Below are positions 27,588 to 37,823 of a stretch of DNA of 37,962 nucleotides, piece after piece. The notes under the pieces are model-generated. The model was given only the letters and a program-made list of their open reading frames with translations, was not told the DNA's origin and searched no databases. The position numbers were made by a program, and so were the translations under genes. Origin of the DNA: Pedosphaera sp. (GTDB taxonomy: Bacteria; Verrucomicrobiota; Verrucomicrobiia; Limisphaerales; AAA164-E04). Position 1 is the stretch's first letter. Each line of letters opens with the position of its first letter. The DNA lies in assembly GCA_002690655.1 (NCBI GenBank), contig NZFL01000020.1, positions 20,884 through 58,845 of the forward strand, read 5' to 3'.

Positions 27588-28427
27588 ATGGCAATGAAAA
27601 GGATAAGCAGAACCATTTTACGTAAAACTTTTTCCTCCCTCTGGGTAGGGGGGCTAGGCTTGCTTTTTGCTTATCCTTTTCTATGGATGGTCGTTTCTTC
27701 ATTCAAAGAAAACAGCCAGATTTTTTTGCCTTTGAAATTCTGGCCCGAGTTCTGGGACCTGTCCTTTTTTCAGCAATTGCTGAGTTCGGAATGGTTCTCT
27801 TTTGGTAAGGTTCTTTTGAATTCATTGGTCATTTCCCTAGGGCAATCCGTCGGTGCCGTTCTGTTTACTTCGCTTGCCGGTTTCGCCTTTGCCAAACATT
27901 CCTTTCGTGGTCGGGGTGTGCTTTTTGCGGCCTGTTTGTGTCTGATTGTTTTACCGCGTCAAATGATCGCCGTTCCGCTCTTTCAGTGGGTGCATACTTT
28001 GGGGCTGTACGATTCCATTTGGGGAGTCATGTTGCCCGGGATGACAAGCGGTCTGGGAGTCTTGTATTTCACTCAGGTATTCAAATTAATCCCGAACGCC
28101 TATCTCGAAGCGGCGCGCATTGAAGGTGCAGGAGAGTGGCGGACGTATCGGTTGGTATTGCCGATGTTGGGTTCTTCTTTATTAAGTTACGGGCTCATTC
28201 ATTTCATCCTTGCCTGGAACGAACATTTGGTGCCCATGTTGATATTAAACAGCCCAGATCATCAGACTTTGCCTCTTGCCTTGAGCAGTTTGTATGGGAG
28301 CAGCCTTAGATTCCCATTTGCCGTTCTTATGGCGGGTTCTTTTTTAGCGATGATTCCAACTTCGCTGTTTTTCCTGATCAGTTACAAGCGCTTTAAAAAC
28401 TCACTTTCGAACGTGATGATGTCCTGA
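27588..28427 (+). CDS. ABC sugar transporter permease, MalG-like
   Basis: A 279-residue inner-membrane permease with six helices of the MalG/UgpE type. The EAA loop is canonical: YLEAARIEGAGEWRTYRLVLP. Early blocks FAYPFLWMVVSSFKENSQIF and GFAFAKHSFRGRGVLFAA are typical. The frame is open from a TTG at 27564, inside the previous gene; ATG at 27588 is chosen because AAAGG lies six bases before it. A second ATG at 27594 is possible. No ATPase gene follows; the next gene is a lactate permease after 192 bases. A shared MsmX/UgpC-type ATPase encoded elsewhere is the likely energy source. Confidence 0.92.
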   Translation: MAMKRISRTILRKTFSSLWVGGLGLLFAYPFLWMVVSSFKENSQIFLPLKFWPEFWDLSFFQQLLSSEWFSFGKVLLNSLVISLGQSVGAVLFTSLAGFAFAKHSFRGRGVLFAACLCLIVLPRQMIAVPLFQWVHTLGLYDSIWGVMLPGMTSGLGVLYFTQVFKLIPNAYLEAARIEGAGEWRTYRLVLPMLGSSLLSYGLIHFILAWNEHLVPMLILNSPDHQTLPLALSSLYGSSLRFPFAVLMAGSFLAMIPTSLFFLISYKRFKNSLSNVMMS

Positions 28428-28619
28428 ATAAGGGGAGGGTGGGGATGGGTTGGATTTTTTCTCACGCCTGCTTCGCTCGAGAGACGGAAAACGCAAAGCT
28501 TCCCAAATGTTGATTCGGTCCTGTGGCACTTGGTGTCTCATTCTTGGATTGCCTCGTTTGCGACTTTCCATCATCGTCGAGTCTGATCCAGAAAATATTC
28601 TTAAAGAAAGATCCATATC

Positions 28620-30416
28620 ATGGGGACAGGTCTGCTTGCCTTACTTTCGTTTTTGCCAATTTTGGTGGTGATGTTATTTTTGGTCATCCTTCGATGGCCT
28701 GCCAGTCGAGCGATGCCACTTTCGTATATAACTGCTGCCGGACTGGCATTGGCGGTTTGGAAGATCAGTGCTGTGCAGGTTGCCGCAGCCACAGTCAAAG
28801 GACTGATTGTCGCGTTGAGTTTGCTTTACATCATCTTTGGGGCCATCCTTCTCTTGAACACTCTACAAGAGAGTGGGGCAATACGATCGATTCGTGACGG
28901 CTTTACTTCCATTTCACCAGATCGAAGGATACAGGCTATCATTATTGCATGGTTGTTCGGTTCATTTATTGAAGGGTCCGCCGGGTTTGGAACGCCTGCG
29001 GCTGTTGCCGTGCCTTTGCTGGTAGGTCTTGGATTTCCAGCCATGGCAGCCGTTGTTGCTGGAATGATCATTCAGTGCACGCCGGTATCTTTCGGCGCTT
29101 TGGGGACTCCGATATTGGTTGGCGTGCAAACGGGGTTGACGGGTGATGCTGCTGTTGCCGATTGGGGCATAGCTCAGGGATTTGTCCAGAACGACGGTAG
29201 CTTCGATTCCCATGCATTGATGTTTCAAATCGGATGGCGAGTGGCATTCTTGCATGCAGTGACTGGCGCCTTGATTCCTTTGATCATGGTCAGTTTGTTG
29301 ACACGATTTTTCGGTCCAGATCGATCATTGCGTCAAGGCTTGAAGTGTTGGCGCTTTGCCATTGCCTCTTCTTTTGCGATGACGGTGCCTTATTTTCTGG
29401 TTGCAAGATTCCTGGGCCCCGAATTTCCTTCGTTGCTTGGATCGCTCGTTGGACTTGCCATCATGGTAACTGTGGCACGTCGAGGGTGGTTGATGCCTGA
29501 CAAGGAAAAGCCCTGGGGCTTTGGGGTTCCAGAAAAATGGGAGCCGGAGTGGAAAGGGCTGGTTGAAATTAAAGATCAACCGGCATCAGAAACCAACCCA
29601 ATGGTTCTTTGGAAAGCTTGGATACCATACCTTCTGGTAGCTGTGTTATTGGTTTTGACCCGTTTGAAATTTTTGCCGATTGTTGGATGGTTGCGTTCCG
29701 TCAAACTCGAGTGGACGCAGATTTTTGGGAGTCAAATTGCTGCTTCGGTTGAACCCCTTTACCTTCCCGGTACGATTTTCATCATCGTTTCTCTATCCAC
29801 TTTCTTCTTGCATGAAATGAACTGGAAGAGCTATCGACAGGCATGGGGACGATCCGTTGGAACGGTGATCAGAGCCTCGGTTGCCTTAATCTTCACAGTA
29901 CCGATGGTTCAGATCTTTCTGAATTCCCACGAAGGATTGGCTGGGTTCGCAAAAATGCCCAATGCTCTTGCTGAAGGCATTGCTCAAATAGCCGGAGGTA
30001 CCTGGCCATTATTTGCCCCCCTGATAGGAGGTTTTGGTGCCTTTGTTGCGGGCAGCAATACGGTGAGCAATATGACATTCAGCCTGTTTCAATTCGGTGT
30101 GGGACAGCGTATAGGTGTTGACCCCATGTGGATCATTGCGCTTCAGGCTGTGGGGGGGGCAGCCGGCAATATCATCTGTGTCCACAATGTGGTAGCCGCG
30201 TCCGCAGTTGTCGGACTATTGGGCAAAGAGGGCGCTGTGATTCGAAAAACACTGCCTGCTTTCATCTATTACGCGTTTTTACCCGGAGCGCTTGGATATG
30301 CGATTGTCTGGCAGTCTCAAAAAGGTTGGTTGAATCTCGGAAGTTTGATCACCGTGCTGATTTGGTCATTGCTGATTGGAGTTGCCGTCAAGCATTTGCG
30401 GACGAGCAATCATTAG
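28620..30416 (+). CDS. L-lactate permease (LctP family)
   Basis: A 598-residue inner-membrane carrier that imports lactate or glycolate with protons. LctP signatures are present: [24 protein letters not shown], then [19 protein letters not shown], and [19 protein letters not shown] followed by [18 protein letters not shown]. Length is slightly over the E. coli LldP (551). There is no lactate dehydrogenase or regulator beside it. The ATG at 28620 is chosen because it starts the first helix. A 192-base gap precedes it, so it probably has its own promoter. It converges on the iron operon with four bases between stops. Confidence 0.93.
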   Translation: MGTGLLALLSFLPILVVMLFLVILRWPASRAMPLSYITAAGLALAVWKISAVQVAAATVKGLIVALSLLYIIFGAILLLNTLQESGAIRSIRDGFTSISPDRRIQAIIIAWLFGSFIEGSAGFGTPAAVAVPLLVGLGFPAMAAVVAGMIIQCTPVSFGALGTPILVGVQTGLTGDAAVADWGIAQGFVQNDGSFDSHALMFQIGWRVAFLHAVTGALIPLIMVSLLTRFFGPDRSLRQGLKCWRFAIASSFAMTVPYFLVARFLGPEFPSLLGSLVGLAIMVTVARRGWLMPDKEKPWGFGVPEKWEPEWKGLVEIKDQPASETNPMVLWKAWIPYLLVAVLLVLTRLKFLPIVGWLRSVKLEWTQIFGSQIAASVEPLYLPGTIFIIVSLSTFFLHEMNWKSYRQAWGRSVGTVIRASVALIFTVPMVQIFLNSHEGLAGFAKMPNALAEGIAQIAGGTWPLFAPLIGGFGAFVAGSNTVSNMTFSLFQFGVGQRIGVDPMWIIALQAVGGAAGNIICVHNVVAASAVVGLLGKEGAVIRKTLPAFIYYAFLPGALGYAIVWQSQKGWLNLGSLITVLIWSLLIGVAVKHLRTSNH

Positions 30417-30420
30417 CTCC

Positions 30421-30579
30421 TCAGCGATGAATTTGGTTCGGTGTTTTCTCGGAGAGATCGCATCCACATCCCCCCGAACAAGCTCCTGACCGTCGCTTCA
30501 GGAAATAGCGTATAAGAAACGCCAATGCCGTCGTCGCAACAATGCCCAGAGCCAGGATAGATTGGAGGTCTTGGTCCAT
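30421..30579 (-). CDS. FeoB-associated Cys-rich membrane protein
   Basis: A 52-residue protein with one membrane helix (about residues 6-27) and a short cytoplasmic tail that holds three cysteines: FLKRRSGACSGGCGCDL (Cys34, Cys38, Cys40). This matches the small FeoB-associated Cys-rich family, found directly after feoB in many bacteria and thought to bind iron or modulate FeoB. The frame is open upstream to 30615, inside feoB. Met at 30579 is preferred because it lies 13 bases after the feoB stop and begins the helix region. Confidence 0.85.
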   Translation of the reverse strand: MDQDLQSILALGIVATTALAFLIRYFLKRRSGACSGGCGCDLSEKTPNQIHR

Positions 30580-30592
30580 AAGATCGCGCGCT

Positions 30593-32707
30593 TTAAGCGT
30601 AACCCAGCATGCCACCTATCTGATAAACGAGCAAGGCTCCCACACATGCGGTAATTGTCATGTAGGCAATCTGGAATAACGGCCACTTCCAGCCATTGGT
30701 TTCTCGTTTGACCACGGCCACTGTACTCAGGCATTGCATGGCAAATACGTAAAACACCATAAGACTCAGACAGACCCTTGCTGTGTAAACGGGAGTACCA
30801 TCCGCTTTTCTTTCTGAACGCAATCGGTCCCTGAGAGGTTCAATTCCTTCACTCTCCTCCACCGAATAGATGATGGACATGGTACTCACAAACACCTCTC
30901 GTGCCGCAAATGAAGCAATCAAACCAATGCCTATTTTCCAATCATACCCCATGGGCTGAATGACAGGTTCTATAATTTTTCCAACTTTGCCCGCCAAACT
31001 GTATTCCATTGCCACAGATGGATCTGGATTATCAGACTTAGGGTAAGTTACTGCGAACCATAGAAGTATGGAAATACCAAGGATTACCGTTCCCGCCCTT
31101 CGAACGAAGATGCGCGTGCGTTCCCACACATGCCATAAAACAGCAGTGAAAGCTGGTTTTTTGTAAGCGGGTAGTTCAAGGATCATTGGGGCACCATCAC
31201 CTTTAAGTAGTCGTTTATGGAAAATCCATGCAAAGAAAAAGGCACCCCCGATGCCCAATCCGTACATCAGTAGCAGAAAGAAAACTTTGGTTAGAATGGG
31301 GATCTCGTCTGATGGAACAAGGACAGCGATCATCAACAAATAAACAGGCAAGCGCGCTGAACAACCTGCCAAAGGTGAGACAAGGATGGTGATAAGTCGG
31401 TCTTTTGGGTTGTCAATGGTACGAGTTGCCATCACTCCAGGAACAGCGCAGGCATGCGAGCTTAGCAAGGGGAGGAAGGATTTTCCGTTCAATCCTACTC
31501 TGCTCATCAATCGGTCCATCATGAACGCGATTCTAGCCATGTAACCTGTGTCTTCCATCATCCCAATGAAGAAGAACAGGATCAGGATCTGAGGCAGAAA
31601 TATGACAACTCCGCCAACTCCGGCGATCACACCATCTACGATCAAGTCGCGCAAATCACCTTCATTCATTCGCCCGGTGACCCAGTCTCCAGCCCAAGCG
31701 AAAAGCGATTCAATCCATCCCATGGGGCCATCTGCGACCTTGAATATCAGTCCAAAGAGCAGGCCAAGGATAAGTAAGAGAGCTACCCAGCCCCAGACGG
31801 GGTGGAGAAAAACGGCATCCAACTTGTCGGTGAATGTACTCTCTATTTCATCGGGTCGGCGAATCGCTTTCTGTGTGATGTCATGGATGGCGTCATAACG
31901 TGCAGCCACCAATTTATCCTCCCAGCCAGGGAATTGGTTTGCCAGTTTGTTCTGACAATCGTGAATGGCATCCATTTGCTTGTTTTTGGTGCCGTAATGT
32001 GTCGGATCATGATCCGACAAAAGATAGAGAGGTTCCAGGAGTGACCCTTCATTCACCAAAACCCCGGATGTCTTCAATTCATTCCAGGAAGATTTAAGCC
32101 CTGATTGGATTTCCTCCGCAAAAGAAACTCGAAACTCGGATGCTGGCACTTCTGCCTGAGCCATGCTTTGCTTGAGTTCTGTGATGCCCTTGCGTTTGCT
32201 AGCCTCCATTGGAATCACAGGGATGCCACCGAAGGATTCCGACAAGGCTTGAAAATCAATCACCAAGTCCCGTTCGTGGGCTACATCCATCATGTTCAGG
32301 GCAAGGATGCACGGGATACCTAACTCCAGAATCTGTGTCGTGAGATACAGATGCCGTTCGAGATTGCTTGCATCCAGAACGATGATCACACGCTCAAGTT
32401 TGGGGGTGTCCTTTCGACGTCCCAGAAGAACGTCTCTCAGGACAGCCTCATCGGGGGATCGTGCATTCAGGCTGTAGGCCCCGGGTAGATCAATTATCCT
32501 GACTTTTTCCCCATGTGTCAGAAAGCATTCGCCCTCCTTGCGTTCAACAGTCACACCCGGATAATTGCCGACCTTTTGTTTGAGGCCCGTAAGGGCGTTG
32601 AAGAGAGTGGTCTTTCCACAATTTGGATTTCCAACCAGTGCGAATATCATTCCTTCACTGGATTTGGAAGAGGGCGTATTTGAATCCTCAGAGCTCTTAT
32701 CAGGCAT
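30593..32707 (-). CDS. feoB: Ferrous iron transporter B
   Basis: A 704-residue inner-membrane Fe(II) transporter with an N-terminal G domain. The G1 motif is GNPNCGKTTLFNALTG (from residue 26), G3 is DLPGAYSL and G4 is LNMMD. A helical spacer domain follows to about residue 270. The membrane region has two gate-like repeats, including FLPQILILFFFIGMMEDTGYMARIAF and SSHACAVPGVMATRTI. Length is near the usual 700-770. It starts nine bases after the second FeoA gene and is followed by the Cys-rich partner. The four genes form a feoA-feoA-feoB-partner operon. Confidence 0.96.
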   Translation of the reverse strand: MPDKSSEDSNTPSSKSSEGMIFALVGNPNCGKTTLFNALTGLKQKVGNYPGVTVERKEGECFLTHGEKVRIIDLPGAYSLNARSPDEAVLRDVLLGRRKDTPKLERVIIVLDASNLERHLYLTTQILELGIPCILALNMMDVAHERDLVIDFQALSESFGGIPVIPMEASKRKGITELKQSMAQAEVPASEFRVSFAEEIQSGLKSSWNELKTSGVLVNEGSLLEPLYLLSDHDPTHYGTKNKQMDAIHDCQNKLANQFPGWEDKLVAARYDAIHDITQKAIRRPDEIESTFTDKLDAVFLHPVWGWVALLLILGLLFGLIFKVADGPMGWIESLFAWAGDWVTGRMNEGDLRDLIVDGVIAGVGGVVIFLPQILILFFFIGMMEDTGYMARIAFMMDRLMSRVGLNGKSFLPLLSSHACAVPGVMATRTIDNPKDRLITILVSPLAGCSARLPVYLLMIAVLVPSDEIPILTKVFFLLLMYGLGIGGAFFFAWIFHKRLLKGDGAPMILELPAYKKPAFTAVLWHVWERTRIFVRRAGTVILGISILLWFAVTYPKSDNPDPSVAMEYSLAGKVGKIIEPVIQPMGYDWKIGIGLIASFAAREVFVSTMSIIYSVEESEGIEPLRDRLRSERKADGTPVYTARVCLSLMVFYVFAMQCLSTVAVVKRETNGWKWPLFQIAYMTITACVGALLVYQIGGMLGYA

Positions 32708-32716
32708 GAATATCAG

Positions 32717-32953
32717 TCAGGACAAATTGATTTTGATGAGGTCTGCTTCCTTTTTCCGGATTGAAATCAGGGACCCGCGTACAGAGATTTCAATGGGATC
32801 TCCCAAAGGCGCTCGTCGGATCAACTGGATACGTGTACCGGGTAACAAACCAAGTTCCCGCAAGCGCGTCATGGATGCTTCACCACTGGGGATGCATCCA
32901 ATGACGGCAAAAGCGCCCTGTTCTAAATCGCTCAAGCAGGATGAAGACGACAT
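32717..32953 (-). CDS. feoA: FeoA family protein (second of two)
   Basis: A 78-residue SH3-like protein that assists FeoB. The core CLSDLEQGAFAVIGCIP, then TRLRELGLLPGTRIQLIRRA and EISVRGSLISIRKKEA, is a complete FeoA domain. The frame is open upstream to 33031. The ATG at 32953 is preferred because it shares a base with the stop of the previous gene (TGATG), a common translational coupling arrangement. It lies directly before feoB and is probably the canonical partner. Confidence 0.88.
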   Translation of the reverse strand: MSSSSCLSDLEQGAFAVIGCIPSGEASMTRLRELGLLPGTRIQLIRRAPLGDPIEISVRGSLISIRKKEADLIKINLS

Positions 32954-33213
32954 CAGGAGGCAGTGGGTTCTACTAGGATTGAATCGGCGATTTGTCGACT
33001 CAGGCATACTTTGGAGCCGCATACCAGGCAAAGCATTGCGCTGCTGTTATTGAGGATACGTACCTCGGAATCTTCGCAAAACCCCATTTCACGCAAACGA
33101 TTGCAAACAGACTCATGACCTTCGAGTTTCTGAACGCGAACCTTCTGCCCTTTACCCATCTGTGGTAAGGGTAACCAGGATTCCGAACGGTTGCTATCTA
33201 CTACTGATTCCAT
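32953..33213 (-). CDS. FeoA family protein with extra cysteines (first of two)
   Basis: An 86-residue FeoA-like protein and the first gene of the iron operon. Residues about 20-82 form the SH3-like core (KGQKVRVQKLEG, NRLREMGFCEDSEVRIL, SRQIADSILVEP). Unlike the second copy it has five cysteines: Cys37, Cys46 and the cluster Cys62-x2-Cys65-x4-Cys70 in LCLVCGSKVCLSR. The cluster could bind iron or an iron-sulfur centre, which is inference. Its stop overlaps the start of the next FeoA by one base. Confidence 0.85.
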   Translation of the reverse strand: MESVVDSNRSESWLPLPQMGKGQKVRVQKLEGHESVCNRLREMGFCEDSEVRILNNSSAMLCLVCGSKVCLSRQIADSILVEPTAS

Positions 33214-33231
33214 GATCGTAACTTCAATTCA

Positions 33232-33260
33232 AATCTATTGAGAATGTGTCTCAATTGCAA
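33232..33260 (-). promoter_or_regulatory. feo operon promoter with a Fur-like palindrome in the spacer
   Basis: On the minus strand TTGCAA (33255-33260) and TAGATT (33232-33237) are separated by exactly 17 bases. The spacer is itself a perfect palindrome, TTGAGA-N5-TCTCAA (33238-33254); one more A-T pair extends it to 33237-33255. Its central 15 bases, TGAGAATGTGTCTCA on the plus strand, match 10 of 14 non-central positions of the Fur 7-1-7 pattern. A repressor bound here would block RNA polymerase, fitting iron control of feo. The match is imperfect, so another metalloregulator is possible. Confidence 0.6.
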
Positions 33261-33363
33261 TTAAAAAAATGGGTTTTGAATGCACGATCGTAATTTGTGA
33301 GGCCGAGAGCATTATGCCTCAAATTCCAGCTGAGCTATCTTTGTTCTTTCATAACATCACATA

Positions 33364-33504
33364 TTGGGGGATTTCTCAACCAGCTTGAGTATTTGCAGAG
33401 CTAATCATCCACTGGCGGCTTGTGAAGCCCTGAAGAAACGCGATGGGGTGACTTTGCTTGAACGATTTCCCTCCTCCCTGATTAAGATCAACAGCCAAAA
33501 TTGA
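33364..33504 (+). CDS. Possible short ORF or gene remnant before the radical SAM gene
   Basis: A 46-codon frame starting at TTG (33364) and ending at TGA (33504). Its second half reads like real protein, with NHPLAACEALKKRDGVTLLE and then RFPSSLIKIN. I do not recognise it. The only available start is a TTG without a ribosome binding site, and a stop precedes it closely. It could be the tail of a decayed gene, a tiny gene or chance. It lies in the 400-base gap between the divergent feo operon and the radical SAM gene. The rest of that gap holds an imperfect hairpin (33292-33325, AATTTG-tg-AGGC with GCCTCAAATT) and AT-rich sequence. Confidence 0.22.
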   Translation: MGDFSTSLSICRANHPLAACEALKKRDGVTLLERFPSSLIKINSQN

Positions 33505-33573
33505 ATATCAATAAATCTGGTGCTGAAAATAACTTTTAGTAAAAAATAACTTTGTGATAAAAAGTAAAAAGGG

Positions 33574-33603
33574 TTGACACGCCCTCTTGGTTGGGGGTTT
33601 TAT
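33574..33603 (+). promoter_or_regulatory. Candidate promoter of the radical SAM gene
   Basis: A perfect TTGACA (33574-33579) is followed after 18 bases by TTTTAT (33598-33603), a 4 of 6 match to the -10 box. Transcription would start close to 33610, only a few bases before the ATG at 33614, so the message may be nearly leaderless. Just upstream, AAAATAACTTT is repeated at 33526-33536 and 33543-33553, a 17-base period. This might be an activator site or an AT-rich UP element. Confidence 0.4.
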
Positions 33604-33613
33604 TCAACCATTC

Positions 33614-35068
33614 ATGAAATTCAAGTTTATCTTGCCATCGCTGCTTGAAGCTGAGAGCCCTTTCTGGCGACCAATAAAGTATTCGCTGTTTCCTCCGTTA
33701 GGATTGGCGACCTTGGCTGCTTACCTTCCTGATGGGGATGAAGCCGTCATTGTGGACCAGCACGTTCAAAAGCTTGATCTTGATGATGATCCCGACGTGG
33801 TCGCTATTCAGGTATACATTACCAATGCCAAACGAGCTTATGCGATTGCGGACCAATACAGGCAGCGAGGCGTCAAAGTATTGCTCGGCGGCCTCCATGT
33901 AACCGCTTTACCCAAGGAAGCTGCAAAACATGCCGATGTGATTTTCACTGGTCCCGCGGAGGAATCCTTTCCAAGATTTTTGGAAGATCTGCGTCAAGGG
34001 CGTATGCAGCGAGTCTACGCATCCCAGACGCGGTCCATTCAAAAAATCCCACCTATCCGCCGAGAACTCATCCAGAGACGGCTTTATCTGGTTCCCAATT
34101 CGATTGTCGTCTCACGTGGGTGCCCTCACCATTGTGAATTCTGTTACAAGGATGCTTTTTTCAAAAACGGGCGATCATTTTATACCCAGCAGGTGGATGA
34201 CGCACTTGCCGAGATTGATCGATTACCTGGTCGACATCTTTATTTTCTGGATGATCACCTGCTCGGGCACAAACGTTTTGCAAGTGATTTGTTCAATGGT
34301 ATGAAAACCATGGGACGCGTCTTTCAGGGGGCAGCAACGGTGGATTCAATATTGGATGGGGATCTGATTGAAAAGGCAGCAAATGCCGGGTTGCGAAGTA
34401 TTTTTGTTGGATTTGAAAGTCTTGATCCAGCCAACCTGAAACAGAGCAATAAAAACCAAAACCTTGGCAGGGACTACAATCGGGTGATTGAAAGGCTTCA
34501 TGATTTGGGCATCATGATCAACGGTAGCTTTGTTTTTGGTTTGGACGGTGATGATGCCTCCGTCTTCTCGCGAACCGTTGACTGGGCAGTAGAGCAGGGG
34601 ATTACGACTTCCACGTATCATATTGCTACCCCTTATCCCGGGACTTTGTTTTACGAGAAAATGAAAAAGGCGGGCAGATTGCTCACGGATGACTGGGATC
34701 GATACGATACGCGCCAAGTGGTTTTTGAGCCTCAATGTATGTCCATAGATGAATTGAAAAATGGATACGATCAAGCCTACCGCGACTTTTACTCCTGGAG
34801 GAATGTTTTTCATGGCAGCTTGGCTCATGGGACACGCAAACATCAGTTGAAACATTTTTTTTACACGAGCGGATGGAAAAAGTTTGAGCCACTGTGGAAT
34901 TTGGCCATTCAGATGCGCCAACTCAATGGGATGACGCATTTGCTTGAAAGCGTATTGTCGAAAGTGACTGGTAATTTCAAAAATGCTGCGGCATTTAATA
35001 CTCATACTCAACGCACTCCAGAGATGTCACCTGATCGACTATCCAATATTAATTCTCAGATAACATGA
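33614..35068 (+). CDS. B12-binding domain radical SAM protein
   Basis: A 484-residue enzyme. The N-terminal third resembles the cobalamin-binding domain of this class: KYSLFPPLGLATLAAYLP, then VIVDQHVQKL and GVKVLLGGLHVTALP. The radical SAM domain begins near residue 165, with the cluster motif CPHHCEFC (Cys170, Cys174, Cys177). Later blocks GLRSIFVGFESL and GSFVFGLDGDD are typical. A C-terminal region of about 100 residues is less conserved. Related proteins include BchE, HpnJ and many uncharacterised methyltransferases or cyclases. No neighbouring biosynthetic genes point to a substrate. The frame extends back to 33587, but the ATG at 33614 begins the conserved part. No DxHxxG motif is evident, so cobalamin may be bound base-off or not at all. 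Confidence 0.88.
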   Translation: MKFKFILPSLLEAESPFWRPIKYSLFPPLGLATLAAYLPDGDEAVIVDQHVQKLDLDDDPDVVAIQVYITNAKRAYAIADQYRQRGVKVLLGGLHVTALPKEAAKHADVIFTGPAEESFPRFLEDLRQGRMQRVYASQTRSIQKIPPIRRELIQRRLYLVPNSIVVSRGCPHHCEFCYKDAFFKNGRSFYTQQVDDALAEIDRLPGRHLYFLDDHLLGHKRFASDLFNGMKTMGRVFQGAATVDSILDGDLIEKAANAGLRSIFVGFESLDPANLKQSNKNQNLGRDYNRVIERLHDLGIMINGSFVFGLDGDDASVFSRTVDWAVEQGITTSTYHIATPYPGTLFYEKMKKAGRLLTDDWDRYDTRQVVFEPQCMSIDELKNGYDQAYRDFYSWRNVFHGSLAHGTRKHQLKHFFYTSGWKKFEPLWNLAIQMRQLNGMTHLLESVLSKVTGNFKNAAAFNTHTQRTPEMSPDRLSNINSQIT

Positions 35069-35407
35069 CCATTGCTTTCGCGGTCGAAGAAATTGATGTG
35101 CAGAGTGCTCAGTGTAAATTAGCCCATTGGTAAATTGAGATCAATCAACTTGCCAGGCAACCTTTGCTCCAGAGGGCAGCAGGCTTGGAAACTAACAATC
35201 AAGCATCCTGAGCATGCATTTGGGCCAGCAATTCCATAGACTGTAATGCAAATCATTTTGGAGCGAGTCCCGAATCTGGACAGAATTGGATGCCAGCTCA
35301 GCCTCAGGCTAGCGAAGGCGGCATTCATGTTACGTTGCGCATGGGTAGCAGCAAGTTTCTCAAAGGTGGGCATCGCATCCGGATGTCAGCTGTCTTACCA
35401 TCTTCCC
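35069..35407. other. Non-coding stretch before the thiC promoter, with one strong hairpin
   Basis: An open frame on the minus strand (35119-35373, 84 residues, starting MPTFEKLAATHAQRN) lies here, but it has no recognisable domain, no ribosome binding site and sits across a hairpin. The hairpin is GGATGCC (35288-35294) with GGCATTC (35320-35326), enclosing AGCCT-c-AGGCT and GCT/AGC pairs. A short palindrome CATCCGGATG is at 35376-35385. I regard the region as probably non-coding, possibly holding a repeat or a remnant. Confidence 0.35.
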
Positions 35408-35436
35408 TTGACCGGTTCATCTGCACAAACTAGATT
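35408..35436 (+). promoter_or_regulatory. thiC promoter
   Basis: TTGACC (35408-35413, 5 of 6) and TAGATT (35431-35436, 4 of 6) are 17 bases apart. The predicted transcription start near 35443 coincides with the first bases of the TPP riboswitch, which strongly supports the call. The feo promoter in this window has the same TAGATT -10 box. Confidence 0.6.
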
Positions 35437-35442
35437 GCAATG

Positions 35443-37539
<2,097 letters not shown>

Positions 37540-37580
37540 TACTACTTACAATCAATTGACAGGCATCAATTGAAGATTCA

Positions 37581-37619
37581 GAAAAGATCCCGCATTTTTC
37601 ACAAATGCGGGATCTTTTC
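37581..37619 (+). terminator. Strong hairpin terminator after thiC
   Basis: GAAAAGATCCCGCATTT and its exact inverse enclose the five-base loop TTCAC, giving a perfect 17-bp stem, followed by ATTTTTCTATTTT. The A-rich 5' side and T-rich 3' side allow it to work in both directions. It starts 41 bases past the thiC stop. Confidence 0.92.
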
Positions 37620-37823
37620 ATTTTTCTATTTTGATTTTTAGAGAATTAAAGGGATTTGATAGGAATATCCTCTGGCAATGCAATGGCTTGGAATGGAGTG
37701 TTGCTGCGCCTGATTCTTGTGCTTTGAAGATGAATATGCCTTTTCATAGAAACTAAAAAAAGCTGGTTCGAGTTGTGCATGCGATTTAAGATCCAAGCAT
37801 TCCTCACAAAGATGACTTGCCAC

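Noticed and set aside
33214-33613. Cobalamin riboswitch before the B12-type radical SAM gene
   Set aside because: No B12 box or the other conserved cobalamin aptamer blocks are present.
35119-35373. Minus-strand frame of 84 codons as a real gene
   Set aside because: No domain, no ribosome binding site, and it spans a strong hairpin; kept only as an observation.
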